64,000 nucleotides of DNA from Phycisphaerae bacterium. GTDB taxonomy: Bacteria; Planctomycetota; Phycisphaerae; UBA1845; Fen-1342. The notes beneath the pieces are model-generated. The model saw only the letters and a list, made by a program, of their open reading frames with translations, was not told the origin of the DNA and made no database searches. The translations under genes were made by a program, and so were the position numbers. Positions 54,326-63,635 of the stretch are shown one piece after another (the first letter of the stretch is position 1; the number at the start of each line of letters is the position of its first letter). Location: assembly GCA_028277645.1 (NCBI GenBank), contig JANQFV010000066.1:1-64000 (forward strand). Reading direction: 5' to 3'.

Positions 54326-54360
54326 GTGTGCCACTAGTTACGGTCGAGTCCCTTGGTGTA

Positions 54361-55182
54361 CTACAGGTCTTCGTACTCCGATTTGACGATACACCAGCAG
54401 TCATCCGCTAGACCCTGCTTGAAGTACTCATACGGTAGATAGCCGTAGCCATCGTCGCCCCAATCCTCACCCCAGCTATTGCGGATGATGAAGTGCTTCT
54501 TGGCGTGGTTGTACCCAACGGCGACAACCGCGTGGCCGCCGATCACCTGCTCATCCTGCTCAGGGAAGGGAATGACGCCGTCGTCTGCATTCCAGAGCGA
54601 TTCGAAGCATGTGAAGCCGAACGCAAACGGGATGCCCTGGGCAAGTGACGCGCGCAACGGGTCGACTTCCTCGATCAGACGATAGTAGACGATCGTCTTG
54701 TAGTTTTGCGCGAACGCGTAGCAGAATGCCGGTGGCTCTTCGTCGTAGTCGGGTTCGATGTACGGCCAGTATGCTTCCGGGCACGAGCCGAATAGCCGGA
54801 CAGCCTTGATGGTCGTACGTACGAATGCGCCCGTATCGCCGGTCCAGCCCAGCAGGTTGCGCGTAGCTTTGTATACGAACATACGCGATGCATCGATCGC
54901 GTTTCCGTAGACTCGGTTCCACAGGTATTCGAGCAGGCCGACGACGCTCTGGGCCGTACAAGAACCGATGCTGCCTTGGTCCTCGATGGGGCTGCAGTGG
55001 GGCCTCAGGTCGACGCTGGCGGGGAGCTTAGCGCGGGGCGCGGCAAGAACCCCCTTCTGCTTGGCCACCTTGGCGGTTGCGGTCAGTGCTTTCTTGACGA
55101 GCGGCGACGTTAGTCGAAAATCACGGTGGTCCATGGGGTCCGGTAACCAGCCAAATCGCTTGATCTGATACGGCTTGGGCAT
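54361..55182 (-). CDS. Papain-like (C1A) cysteine protease
   Basis: 273 residues from ATG 55182 (GGGAG upstream). A propeptide-like N-terminal stretch (about 1-57) is basic. The mature-type domain starts near LPASVDLRPHCSPIEDQGSI (about 53-72). The oxyanion Gln and catalytic Cys lie in EDQGSIGSCTAQSVVGLLEY (Cys about 75), the catalytic His in IGGHAVVAVGYNHAKKHFII and the Asn in IRNSWGEDWGDDGYGYLPYE. All three residues are in place. No signal peptide is evident, so it may be cytosolic or use another route. Similar proteases are found in planctomycetes and in the archaeal/bacterial C1A branch; the target is unknown. Confidence 0.9.
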   Translation of the reverse strand: MPKPYQIKRFGWLPDPMDHRDFRLTSPLVKKALTATAKVAKQKGVLAAPRAKLPASVDLRPHCSPIEDQGSIGSCTAQSVVGLLEYLWNRVYGNAIDASRMFVYKATRNLLGWTGDTGAFVRTTIKAVRLFGSCPEAYWPYIEPDYDEEPPAFCYAFAQNYKTIVYYRLIEEVDPLRASLAQGIPFAFGFTCFESLWNADDGVIPFPEQDEQVIGGHAVVAVGYNHAKKHFIIRNSWGEDWGDDGYGYLPYEYFKQGLADDCWCIVKSEYEDL

Positions 55183-55332
55183 GAGAGTCTCCCTTCGTGA
55201 CAATATAGAGACATGTTCCCCGGGGGCCGCGCCCCCATCGGAATCCAAACACCCTGATGTGCGAAGGATACCCGCGGTTGCTTCTCCTTGTCCAGTACCA
55301 ACGAACTTGCGATTGTCGGCCGCTTCCGGACA

Positions 55333-58074
55333 ATGGCCCCCGTGAAGACGCGACGAAGACGCGGGACATGGCAGTCTACAAGTGTTGGGCTTGCGGCAAC
55401 CGTTGTGGTGCTGCTGGTTTACGCCGCCAGGGGGCTCGATTGGCTGGAGCTGCGCGCGCTCGACCTGCGGTTTCGCTACGCTAACGCGATTCCCGAGAGC
55501 GACAACATCGTTTGCATTGATATCGACGACGGCTCAATCGAGACCGTCGGCCGCTGGCCATGGTCGCGCGACCAGCAGGCGGCGATCATCGATGTGCTGA
55601 GCGAACTCGATGCGCGGGCCGTGCTCTACGACATCACGCTCGTCGATCCGGAGCCGGTGCGCTCGATCGTGCCGCGGCAGGCTGACGTCGCCACCGATCC
55701 ACTGACGTTGGGCACGGAGCTGGCTGCAATCGCATTTCCCGATCTCGAATTACGGGCGGCAATTGCGGATATCGGGAATATGTACCTAGCCTTCGACTAT
55801 TCGGAGAAGCAGCAGCCTGCGCACGCGGAGCTGCGCGCGAGGATCTGCGCTTGGCTGGAAGAGCAGCCTGAGCGTTGGCGAGCTGCGGCGCACGAGCTTT
55901 ATCCGGAGTTGTGGCGCACGCTGTCGAGCTCATCGTCAGGTATGGACACGCTGAACGCAGAACGGACCGCGCTGGTGCTCCGGCAGTTGCTGGGTGAGGC
56001 CGCGGTTGTAAAGTGGACGCTAACCACATCGCGGTCTGTGGTTGACGCAGCGATACCGGTACCGACGATCGCCCCCACATACTATCTACACGCGCGGGAC
56101 GCGAAACGTTGCGGATTCGTGGTGTTTGAGCCGGATGAAGACGGCGTCGTGCGCCACATGCCGCTGTTTGCGCAGTACAACGGACATTTGCTCGCCCAGC
56201 TCGCGCTGGCGCTGGCGTGCGACGCGCTAGGCGTTCCGGCGGAGGGGATCAGTGTCGAGCGGGGTGCGCTGCGACTACAGCCGCAGAATCGCGAGACGCT
56301 GACGATCCCACTCGACGAGCGCGGGCGGGCGTTAATTCCGTGGGTCGCGCGGCGCGATTGGCGGTATGTCTTTGGTGAGCACGTACCGGCGGACGCACTT
56401 TGGCAGGTGGACGATCGGCGTCAGGCGATTCGGCACAATCGCGCGTTGGTGGTTGAGCACCTTGCCGCGTTGGGCGAGGAAAGTGTACTGACTGATCAGG
56501 CTCAATACGTCGACGATCTACAGCAGTTCCTGCGGCTCGAGAACGACTTACGGCTGGCGCGCTATGTCGGTGACCAGGCCACGGTCGACCAGCAGCAAGA
56601 GTGGATCACAGAGTATGAACAAATTCTCGATGAGGGCAGCGCCGCACTCACCGCCGCACTCGACCAGGTGCCGGTCGATGCGCTGACCCGCGAACAACAT
56701 GGCCTTATCGACGAGCTACGCCGCGCGCTGGTAGCGAATGTGGAACACCAGCGCGAGATTCAGGCTACGTTCGATCGGCTGCGTCCGTGGATCAGTGGAA
56801 AGCTCTGTCTGATTGGCTATACGGCTACCGCGCTGGCGGATATGACGCCGATTCCGACGCACCCGCGGGCGCCCGGCGTGTTGGCGCACGCAAATTTGCT
56901 GAACGGGCTGCTGACCGGACATGTTGTCTCGTGGGCACCGCATTGGTTCAATCTCGCGTCGACAGCGGTGCTGGGTCTGCTCGCGACGCTGATGAGCGCT
57001 CGCTGGGGGCCGCGCACCGTTGCGTTCGTAATTCTGGCGGCGGTGGGCTATGTCGCGGTGGCCGGGTGGGTCGCGTTCTATGCGTGGACGTACTGGATCG
57101 CGCTGACACCGGCGGTCGGGGCGCTGCTGCTGAGCTACGTCGCGGTTGTGATTCACCGCTACCTGTTTCTCGAACGCGAGTCGCGCCAGATCGCGCAGGC
57201 GCTGTCGCAGTACACGTCAGCGACGCTGGCGCGGAAAATGTCGGAAGATGCCGAGCTGTGCAAACGGGCGGAGATGCGCGAGGTCACCGCGATTTTCACG
57301 GACCTGGCCGGATTCACGTCGATCTCCGAGCGCATCGGCGCACAGCGCACGCAGAACGTCCTGAACATCTCGCTCGGCTGCTTCAGCGACGTGATGCTGC
57401 GGCGCGAGGGGATGGTCAACAAGTTCATCGGAGACGGGATATTCGCGTTCTGGAATCCGGTGATCTACCCGCAGGCCGATCACGCCCGCCGCGCGTGTGA
57501 GACGGCAGTCGACCTGCAAGCGGCGCTGGTCGATTTGATCGATGAACAGACGCGTGCCGCGGGAGACGACGTCTTCCGCGAACTGGTGCTGCGGGTCGGC
57601 GTCGCGACCGGCAACGCGGTCGTGGGTCCGTGTGGATCCGAGACGAAGTACGACTACACCTGCATCGGCGACTCCGTGAACGTCGCGGCCCGGCTCGAGT
57701 CGGCCAACAAGTTCTATGGCACACGCATCTTGCTGAGCGGCGCGACGCTGGAGCAGGCGGGTGACGGATTCGTGACCCGCGCGCTGGGCAGCGTGCAGGT
57801 CAAGGGCAAGACGCAGGGTGTGCCGATCTTCGAGCTGCTCGGGCGCGAAGGTGACGTGGGCGAGGACATGCTGCGCTGTGCTGAGAACTTCGGCCGGGCG
57901 GTCGAGGCGTTCCAGCGACGGGCGTGGGGCGAAGCCCGCCGTGGCTTCGAGCAGTGTGCAGCGGCACACGCGGACGATCTTGCCGCCCGCCGCTATTTGC
58001 AGGTGGTGGAACAATTGCAGGCTGATCCGCCGGCTGAAGACTGGAACGGCGCGCTGGAGCTGACCGAGAAGTAG
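55333..58074 (+). CDS. CHASE2-domain class III adenylate/guanylate cyclase
   Basis: 913 residues from ATG 55333; a TTG at 55288 in frame is possible and neither has a strong ribosome site. One N-terminal membrane segment (STSVGLAATVVVLLVYAARG) leads to a CHASE2 sensor outside the membrane (about 40-510; DNIVCIDIDDGSIETVGRWP). Three membrane segments follow (about 535-610). The cyclase domain (about 640-830) has both metal-binding Asp (VTAIFTDLAGFTSISERIGA; KFIGDGIFAFWNP) and the late motif YDYTCIGDSVNVAARLESAN. The C-terminal 80 residues look helical, TPR-like. It should make cAMP or cGMP in response to an outside signal. Confidence 0.92.
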   Translation: MAPVKTRRRRGTWQSTSVGLAATVVVLLVYAARGLDWLELRALDLRFRYANAIPESDNIVCIDIDDGSIETVGRWPWSRDQQAAIIDVLSELDARAVLYDITLVDPEPVRSIVPRQADVATDPLTLGTELAAIAFPDLELRAAIADIGNMYLAFDYSEKQQPAHAELRARICAWLEEQPERWRAAAHELYPELWRTLSSSSSGMDTLNAERTALVLRQLLGEAAVVKWTLTTSRSVVDAAIPVPTIAPTYYLHARDAKRCGFVVFEPDEDGVVRHMPLFAQYNGHLLAQLALALACDALGVPAEGISVERGALRLQPQNRETLTIPLDERGRALIPWVARRDWRYVFGEHVPADALWQVDDRRQAIRHNRALVVEHLAALGEESVLTDQAQYVDDLQQFLRLENDLRLARYVGDQATVDQQQEWITEYEQILDEGSAALTAALDQVPVDALTREQHGLIDELRRALVANVEHQREIQATFDRLRPWISGKLCLIGYTATALADMTPIPTHPRAPGVLAHANLLNGLLTGHVVSWAPHWFNLASTAVLGLLATLMSARWGPRTVAFVILAAVGYVAVAGWVAFYAWTYWIALTPAVGALLLSYVAVVIHRYLFLERESRQIAQALSQYTSATLARKMSEDAELCKRAEMREVTAIFTDLAGFTSISERIGAQRTQNVLNISLGCFSDVMLRREGMVNKFIGDGIFAFWNPVIYPQADHARRACETAVDLQAALVDLIDEQTRAAGDDVFRELVLRVGVATGNAVVGPCGSETKYDYTCIGDSVNVAARLESANKFYGTRILLSGATLEQAGDGFVTRALGSVQVKGKTQGVPIFELLGREGDVGEDMLRCAENFGRAVEAFQRRAWGEARRGFEQCAAAHADDLAARRYLQVVEQLQADPPAEDWNGALELTEK

Positions 58075-58151
58075 CGGCGTGTGCTGTCCTTGAGTATTCT
58101 CGCGGCTCGCGACCGTGGCTGATCCACGTGCGAATTCCAGGAGAATCAGCA

Positions 58152-59564
58152 ATGCCTCATCCGGCACTGCAATTGGATTATGGCAATGTTCTTACCGCCA
58201 CGGTCGGCGCTGCGCATGGGCTCAGCCCGGCGGAGATCAAACGCTCCGAAGCGGAAGTCAAAGCGGTCGTTACGCAGCTCGAACGCGAGCGCAAGACCGG
58301 TGCGCACCGCTACCGCGATTTGCCGCAAGACGCCGAGATGCGCAAGGCTGTGCATGCCGCGGTCCGGCGCTACAAGGGCAAGTTCGACAACTTGGTAGTG
58401 CTCGGCATTGGTGGATCGGCGTTGGGCAACATCGCGTTGCAGACCGCGCTGAACCCCGCGTACCACAACTTGATGGCCGGCACGAAGCGGCGTGGCCCGC
58501 GGTTGTTTGTGATGGACAACGTCGACCCGGTGCAGGTCGCGAACCTGATCGAAACGCTGGGCACCGGCCTGCGCAAGACGTTGTTCAACGTCATTAGCAA
58601 ATCCGGCGAGACGGCCGAGACGGCGGCGCAGTTTCTCGTCACGCTCGACCTGCTGAAACGCAAACTGGGCAAGAAAGCGTGGACGAAGAACATCCTCGTG
58701 ACGACCGACCCCGAAGGCGGCACGATGCGCGGCATCGTCGACGCCGAGGGCTTCGATGCGCTTCCGGTTCCACCGGGTGTGGGCGGACGGTTCTCGGTGC
58801 TGTCAGCGGTGGGGCTGTTCTCGGCCGGGATGTGCGGGATCAAGATCGACAAGCTGCTGGCCGGGGCGGCGGCGATGGGCGACCGCGTCGGCACGAAGGT
58901 CGTGAAGAAGAACCCGGCGGCGATGCTCGCGCTGCTGCTGCACGCCTTCTATGTGCGCGGCAAGCGGCTGCACGTGATGATGCCCTACAGCTATCAGCTC
59001 AAGGACCTGTCGGACTGGTATCGCCAACTCTGGGCGGAGAGCCTGGGCAAGCATATCGACCTGGATGGTCAGCCGTGTGCGATTGGCCCGACGCCGCTCA
59101 AGGCCCTGGGCGCGACGGATCAGCACTCGCAGGTGCAGCTCTATCGCGAAGGTCCGAATGACAAGGTGTTCATCTTCCTGGAGGTGGAGAAGTTCGCCAA
59201 GGATGTGAAGATCCCGCGCGTGGCGGGCACGCCGGAGTCGCTGCGGTACTTGCAGGGCCGGTCGCTGGGCGCGCTGCTGAACGCGGAGAAGCGAGCGACG
59301 GAGTACGCGCTGGTCGCGAGCCAGCGGCCGTGTCTGACGATTCGCTTCCCGGTGGTCGACGAGTGTACGGTCGGGCAGTTCATTATGCTGTGGGAAGCGG
59401 CGACGTCGATCGCCGGCGGCTTGCTGAACATCAACGCCTACGACCAGCCGGCGGTACAGATGGGCAAGGACTTCACGTTCGCCCTGATGGGCCGACCGGG
59501 CTACGAGAAGCAGAAGAAGGCGTTCGATCGCTTCGCCAAGCGCGGGGGAAAGCATCGGGTGTAG
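58152..59564 (+). CDS. pgi: Glucose-6-phosphate isomerase
   Basis: Interconverts glucose-6-phosphate and fructose-6-phosphate. 470 residues from ATG 58152 (GGAG upstream), the shorter bacterial form (enteric Pgi has about 550). SIS-domain signatures are clear: VVLGIGGSALGNIALQTALN (about 78-97), FNVISKSGETAETAAQFLVT (about 145-164), and the later catalytic region with ATDQHSQVQLYREGPNDKVF (about 320-339; the His). The end has the NAYDQPAVQMGKDFTFALMG run typical of this group. manC follows 97 bases downstream; the two supply sugar phosphates for surface glycans. Confidence 0.95.
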   Translation: MPHPALQLDYGNVLTATVGAAHGLSPAEIKRSEAEVKAVVTQLERERKTGAHRYRDLPQDAEMRKAVHAAVRRYKGKFDNLVVLGIGGSALGNIALQTALNPAYHNLMAGTKRRGPRLFVMDNVDPVQVANLIETLGTGLRKTLFNVISKSGETAETAAQFLVTLDLLKRKLGKKAWTKNILVTTDPEGGTMRGIVDAEGFDALPVPPGVGGRFSVLSAVGLFSAGMCGIKIDKLLAGAAAMGDRVGTKVVKKNPAAMLALLLHAFYVRGKRLHVMMPYSYQLKDLSDWYRQLWAESLGKHIDLDGQPCAIGPTPLKALGATDQHSQVQLYREGPNDKVFIFLEVEKFAKDVKIPRVAGTPESLRYLQGRSLGALLNAEKRATEYALVASQRPCLTIRFPVVDECTVGQFIMLWEAATSIAGGLLNINAYDQPAVQMGKDFTFALMGRPGYEKQKKAFDRFAKRGGKHRV

Positions 59565-59661
59565 GTGTGCGATCCGCGGTCTGCCAACGTTGTCACGTTG
59601 TTACTTCGTCACCTCGTAACCACATGGGCGATCGGTGGCGCGTCATTTCCGGAGGTGCGTA

Positions 59662-60732
59662 GTGCGACATGCAGTCATCATGGCGGGTGGTGCGGGAACG
59701 CGGCTTTGGCCCTTGAGTCGGCGGATGCGGCCGAAGCAGCTTCTGCGTTTGTTTGACGGCAAGTCGCTGATTGAGATTGCCCGGCAGCGGCTGACCGGTA
59801 TCTTCGAGCCGGAGAATATCTGGGTCATTACTTCGGCGCACTATCTGGACCAGATTGCCGATGCGCTGCTTGATGTGCCGCGCGAAAACCTCATCGGCGA
59901 GCCGATGGGACGGGACACGGCCAACGCGATCGGGCTGGCCGCGAACATGCTCGCACAGCGCGATGCCGACGCGACGATGGCCGTGTTCACCGCCGACCAC
60001 ATCATTACGCCGCAGGACCAGTTCGCCGCCGCGATCACGGCCGGTCTTGAGGCGGCCGAGGCGCATGCCGAGAGCCTGGTCACCTATGGCATTACGCCGC
60101 GTGGGCCGCACACGGGCTATGGCTACCTGCATCGCGGCGAGAAACTGGGCGATCTCGTCTACCGCGTGGCGGAGTTCAAGGAGAAGCCGGACCTGCCGAC
60201 CGCCGAGCGGTACGTCGCGTCGGGCGAGTACTACTGGAACAGCGGCATGTTCGCCTGGCGGACTTCGGCGGTGCTGGCGGAACTCAAGCGGCAGATGCCG
60301 GAGAATGCGGCGGGATTGGCGGACCTGGCGGCGAACTGGACGCGAATCGCCGGCACCGAGGCCTGTGCCGCGCAGTTCGGAGACCTGGCGAAGGTCTCGA
60401 TCGACTATGGTGTTATGGAGGGGGCACGAAGCGTGCTGCTGGTCGAGATGGACTGCGACTGGAAGGATCTCGGCTCGTGGATCTCTATCGCCGAGACGCG
60501 CGAGGCGGATGAACAGGGCAACGTGCCGGTCGCCGACAATGCGATGATTGTCGAGGGTCGCAACAACATCGTCGTGGCCGAGGATGAACACCTGATCGTG
60601 ACGCTGGGAGTCGACGACGTGGTGGTTGTACACAGCCCGGACGCGACGCTGGTGTGCCGGCGGGATCAGGTCGAGGGGATCAAGAGCCTGGTGGAGTTGC
60701 GGAAGGAGGTGTTTGGGGAGGAGTATGAGTAG
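59662..60732 (+). CDS. manC: Mannose-1-phosphate guanylyltransferase
   Basis: Makes GDP-mannose from mannose-1-phosphate and GTP. 356 residues from GTG 59662, chosen for GGAGG six bases upstream. The nucleotidyltransferase loop GGAGTRLWPLSRRMRPKQLL (about 9-28) is intact. Other signatures are VFTADHIITPQDQFAAAI, the sugar-binding EFKEKPDLPTAERYVASGEY and YYWNSGMFAWR, and VEMDCDWKDLGSWISI (about 275). The C-terminal left-handed helix is short and there is no phosphomannose isomerase domain, so it is monofunctional. Confidence 0.94.
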   Translation: MRHAVIMAGGAGTRLWPLSRRMRPKQLLRLFDGKSLIEIARQRLTGIFEPENIWVITSAHYLDQIADALLDVPRENLIGEPMGRDTANAIGLAANMLAQRDADATMAVFTADHIITPQDQFAAAITAGLEAAEAHAESLVTYGITPRGPHTGYGYLHRGEKLGDLVYRVAEFKEKPDLPTAERYVASGEYYWNSGMFAWRTSAVLAELKRQMPENAAGLADLAANWTRIAGTEACAAQFGDLAKVSIDYGVMEGARSVLLVEMDCDWKDLGSWISIAETREADEQGNVPVADNAMIVEGRNNIVVAEDEHLIVTLGVDDVVVVHSPDATLVCRRDQVEGIKSLVELRKEVFGEEYE

Positions 60733-60739
60733 GTCCGGC

Positions 60740-60831
60740 GTCATCCCGACGATTGAAGGGAGGAGGGATCTGCCTCGGAACGAGGGTGGCTGAACAGCCG
60801 TACCTAGATCCCTCGCTGCGCTCGGGATGAC
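60740..60831. repeat. Convergent-junction repeat pair at 60.8 kb
   Basis: Inverted copy at 60740-60771 (GTCATCCC ... GAGGGATCT) and direct copy at 60805-60831 (TAGATCCCTC ... GGGATGAC), between convergent manC and the ATP-grasp gene. Together they can form a long stem. Confidence 0.65.
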
Positions 60832-60835
60832 GGAC

Positions 60836-61885
60836 CTACGCGAACGGCGGGAACTTCCGCAGTGGCGGGGCCAGGCGTGGTTCGAGGTTGTCATCGAGGG
60901 GTACGAACGCCGACCAGTCGTAGCGAAGCATGCACAGGCCGTGCTGGAATCCGTCGAACTCGGTTTGCGGCGTCTGACCGCGCAATTCCTGCAACAGCCA
61001 GGTCGGGAAGTCGGCACCAGCGGCGATGGCCAGGGGGGCTCCGCCGCCGAAACGGGGGTTGATCTCGATGAAGCGGATGCGCCGTTCAGCGGTCACAATA
61101 CACTGGAGCGTGACGAGGCCGCGGACGGAGTCGCCGAGCGTTTCGACGAGCTTGCGGCCGGCGTCCATGACCGCCCGATCTTTGATGACCACGCCTTTGG
61201 AGACCTCGCCGCCACGGACCTGCCACCGGGCGCGGGGTACAACACAGCGGGGTATGCCGTTCAGGCCGACGTAGACATCCAGCGTGTGTTCAACGCCTGG
61301 CACGAACTCCTGGATGATCGGGTCCTTGACCCGCTGGAGGTAGTACTCGAGATCGAGGCGGTCTTCGATCTGATGAACCCACTGGCTGGCGCTGCCGGTG
61401 CGCGGTTTGATGAACAACGGAAACGGCGGCACCGGCCCGGTGCGAATCTGCTCAGGCGTGTATGTGTCCGGCGTGTCGATGCCGTTCTTGCGTAGAAACT
61501 CGAACGTGCGGATCTTGTCCCGGCACGTGCGAATGACGTCGGGCTCGGCGATCAGGGCCGCGCAGCCGAGCTGAGCGAAGGCGTCACGATTCTCGCTGAT
61601 CGCGGGCAGATCAAGGTCTGTCGTGGGCAACAGGGCGGCCGCGTTGTGCTGGCGGGCGGTTTCTAGCAATGCCGGTATGTACGCCGGGTCGCCGACGCGC
61701 GGAGCCGTGACCGGCACATCGACGCATGAGAGGGCCGGCGCCGTCAGATCACTGTCTACGCCAATCAGCCGCAGACTGATGTCGAGCCGCTCAGCGGCGG
61801 CGCGGAATGCCTGCAGCAGCTCGACGCGGCGGCCGACACAACTGATCACGAGCGATAGCGGGTTATTGCCGGCGGATTCAGTCAT
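60836..61885 (-). CDS. ATP-grasp enzyme of unknown substrate (CarB/PylC-like)
   Basis: 349 residues from ATG 61885; no clear ribosome site is seen. The N-terminal Rossmann-like part starts SLVISCVGRRVELLQAFRAA (about 12-31) and resembles the preATP-grasp domain of PylC/carbamoyl-phosphate-synthase-like ligases. The ATP-grasp domain has FPLFIKPRTGSASQWVHQIE (about 148-167; Lys in FIKPR), IIQEFVPGVEHTLDVYV and the metal-binding RIRFIEINPRFGGGAPLAIA (about 271-290). These enzymes join a carboxylate to an amine or thiol. No substrate clue in the neighbours, manC and an SH3b protein. Confidence 0.82.
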   Translation of the reverse strand: MTESAGNNPLSLVISCVGRRVELLQAFRAAAERLDISLRLIGVDSDLTAPALSCVDVPVTAPRVGDPAYIPALLETARQHNAAALLPTTDLDLPAISENRDAFAQLGCAALIAEPDVIRTCRDKIRTFEFLRKNGIDTPDTYTPEQIRTGPVPPFPLFIKPRTGSASQWVHQIEDRLDLEYYLQRVKDPIIQEFVPGVEHTLDVYVGLNGIPRCVVPRARWQVRGGEVSKGVVIKDRAVMDAGRKLVETLGDSVRGLVTLQCIVTAERRIRFIEINPRFGGGAPLAIAAGADFPTWLLQELRGQTPQTEFDGFQHGLCMLRYDWSAFVPLDDNLEPRLAPPLRKFPPFA

Positions 61886-61950
61886 GAGCACGTCAAATGT
61901 CCCGGACCCGGGGAGCGGCGCCAAGGGGCTACTCCTAGGATCGGCGTGGT

Positions 61951-61979
61951 TTGACAGTGTTCTGAGCCACGGATAGCCT
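61951..61979 (+). promoter_or_regulatory. Putative sigma70 promoter of the SH3b gene
   Basis: A perfect TTGACA at 61951-61956, a 17-base gap and TAGCCT at 61974-61979, about 40 bases before the start codon. The -10 is weak. Confidence 0.35.
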
Positions 61980-62018
61980 GCCGGGGGCGTTTCAGGGTTC
62001 ACTTGCGAGGGCTGAGCG

Positions 62019-63260
62019 ATGCTGACTCGAAACGTGCATTGGGCGTTTTGCTGCAGTGTGTGTGGGGGTATCCTGGTGATCGGGGCGCTGAGTGGCCCTG
62101 CTCTCGCGCAAGAGACCTCCACCGGCGTGGCGGCGAGTCAGCCGGCGGATGAATCTGCGTACTGGTTGCGCGTTTCGGCGAATCTGCTTAATGTGCGGAG
62201 CCGTCCGGACGGCAACAGCACGGTCGTGACGCGCGTTCGCGAGGGGACGTTGCTGCGCGGTGCGCGGCAGGTGTACGGATGGCATGAGGTTGAGCCGCCG
62301 GAGGGGATATTCTGCCTGGTGTCGGCCGAGTACATTGACCGCCGCGGGGAGGAGCAGGGCGTCGTCTCGGTGCGTAGCGGGCGATTGCGGGTGCGCGTGG
62401 GGAGCACCGTTCACAAGCTGGACCCGTTGCGCAGCGAGGTGCAAGCTCTGCTCGAGTCGGGCACACGTGTGCGCATCGTCAGCGAGGTTGATGGGTGGCT
62501 GAAGATCGCGCCGCCCGAGGGTGTGCGGGCCTACGTGTCGGCCGATCACGTGGCGCGGATCAGCGATAAGGTCGCGGCCACGCTGCGCGACGCCGCAGTT
62601 GAGGCGCCGGATACAACACTGACCGCCACGCAGGAAAGTCAGGCAACCACTCAGCCGGCGACGGCGGTCTCATTGCGCGGCGAGTGGGGGCAGAAGCTGG
62701 CTGCGATCGAAACTGACATCGAGGCGGAGAACCGGAAACCAGCCCTCGATCAGAACTGGAGCGCAATTCGCGGGCGACTACAACCAATCACGCAACAACC
62801 GGCGGAGCCGGCGGTGGGGCGGCTGGCCGCGGCCTGGATCACCAAGCTCGATCAGCGTATTTCCGAGCAGGCTGCACTCCGCGCGGCCGAAGAGGTGCTG
62901 CGGCGCAACGAGCGCGAGCGTGCGCAGCACGGGCGGGAGATGCGGCGGGTGCGCGAGCTGCGGACCCATGCCGCGACACAACCGGATTTCGCGGCCCAGG
63001 GCACGCTACGCCGCAGCTTTGTGGCCAACGCGGTCGACGGCCACCGTTTGTACAAGCTCCTGGACCCGGCGACGCTGGACGTGCGGGCGTACGTCGTGGC
63101 GGCGTCGGGGGTCGATCTGGCGGAGTACCTGGGACGCTACGTCGGCGTGCAGGGCGAGCGGCAATTCGACGCGGCCCTCGGGACTGAGGTGATTCGGGTC
63201 ACGGCGCTGCGCGTTCTGGAGGCGGCCGAACCGGCGTCTGGAACGCCTACCGCGGAGTGA
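62019..63260 (+). CDS. Exported protein with two bacterial SH3 domains
   Basis: 413 residues. A signal peptide covers about 1-30 (GGILVIGALSGPALAQ). Two SH3b units lie near 48-105 (SANLLNVRSRPDGNSTVVTR; WHEVEPPEGIFCLVSAEYID) and 112-180 (VSVRSGRLRVRVGSTVHKLD; WLKIAPPEGVRAYVSADHVA). SH3b domains bind peptidoglycan or other ligands. The rest is helical and charged (about 220-320), then a compact C-terminal domain (FVANAVDGHRLYKLLDPATL). No enzyme domain is seen, so a cell-wall binding or sensing role is likely. It starts the last envelope-protein group of the window. Confidence 0.82.
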   Translation: MLTRNVHWAFCCSVCGGILVIGALSGPALAQETSTGVAASQPADESAYWLRVSANLLNVRSRPDGNSTVVTRVREGTLLRGARQVYGWHEVEPPEGIFCLVSAEYIDRRGEEQGVVSVRSGRLRVRVGSTVHKLDPLRSEVQALLESGTRVRIVSEVDGWLKIAPPEGVRAYVSADHVARISDKVAATLRDAAVEAPDTTLTATQESQATTQPATAVSLRGEWGQKLAAIETDIEAENRKPALDQNWSAIRGRLQPITQQPAEPAVGRLAAAWITKLDQRISEQAALRAAEEVLRRNERERAQHGREMRRVRELRTHAATQPDFAAQGTLRRSFVANAVDGHRLYKLLDPATLDVRAYVVAASGVDLAEYLGRYVGVQGERQFDAALGTEVIRVTALRVLEAAEPASGTPTAE

Positions 63261-63324
63261 TCCGACGGGGTAGACTACGGCACGAACTGGGCGCTGCGCG
63301 TTTGTTCTAGAGAGGAAGCAAGTT

Positions 63325-63510
63325 ATGCGGAAATGGACTCATCGCGTGCGATATGCATGCCTGACGGTGGCGGCCACCGGATTGTTCGCACTAAATGGAT
63401 GTGGGCTCAGCGATCAGCAACTGGCGACCATCTGGCAATCGGTGTTGTCGACCGGTCTAAACACGATCGTAACCAACGCGCTTGCCGCAGCGCTCGGCGC
63501 GACCGCTTAG
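63325..63510 (+). CDS. Small lipoprotein
   Basis: 61 residues with AGAGAGGAAGC upstream of the ATG. A basic N-terminus (RKWTHRVRY) precedes a hydrophobic run ending in LFALNGC, a lipobox (Cys about residue 26). The mature part is about 35 residues, an amphipathic helix (SDQQLATIWQSVLSTGLNTI). Function unknown; small lipoproteins like this often act in envelope stress or as partners of larger envelope proteins. Confidence 0.72.
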   Translation: MRKWTHRVRYACLTVAATGLFALNGCGLSDQQLATIWQSVLSTGLNTIVTNALAAALGATA

Positions 63511-63635
63511 GTTTACCGCGTGTTACGTGTTCGCAGGCATCGGCACTGGGGTGGCGCGAGGTGTGCGCGCTCGGCCGATCGACGCGACGCCGCCCCGGGC
63601 GCGGAGATGTGTCTCTAATGCGAGGAGACGTTCTG

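Noticed and set aside
53111-54334. A 407-residue open frame on the minus strand inside gcvP
   Set aside because: It overlaps a conserved enzyme, is rich in Arg/His as antisense GC-rich frames are, and has no family features.
59593-61017. A 474-residue minus-strand open frame over manC
   Set aside because: It covers the conserved guanylyltransferase and a repeat region; its composition is that of a shadow frame.
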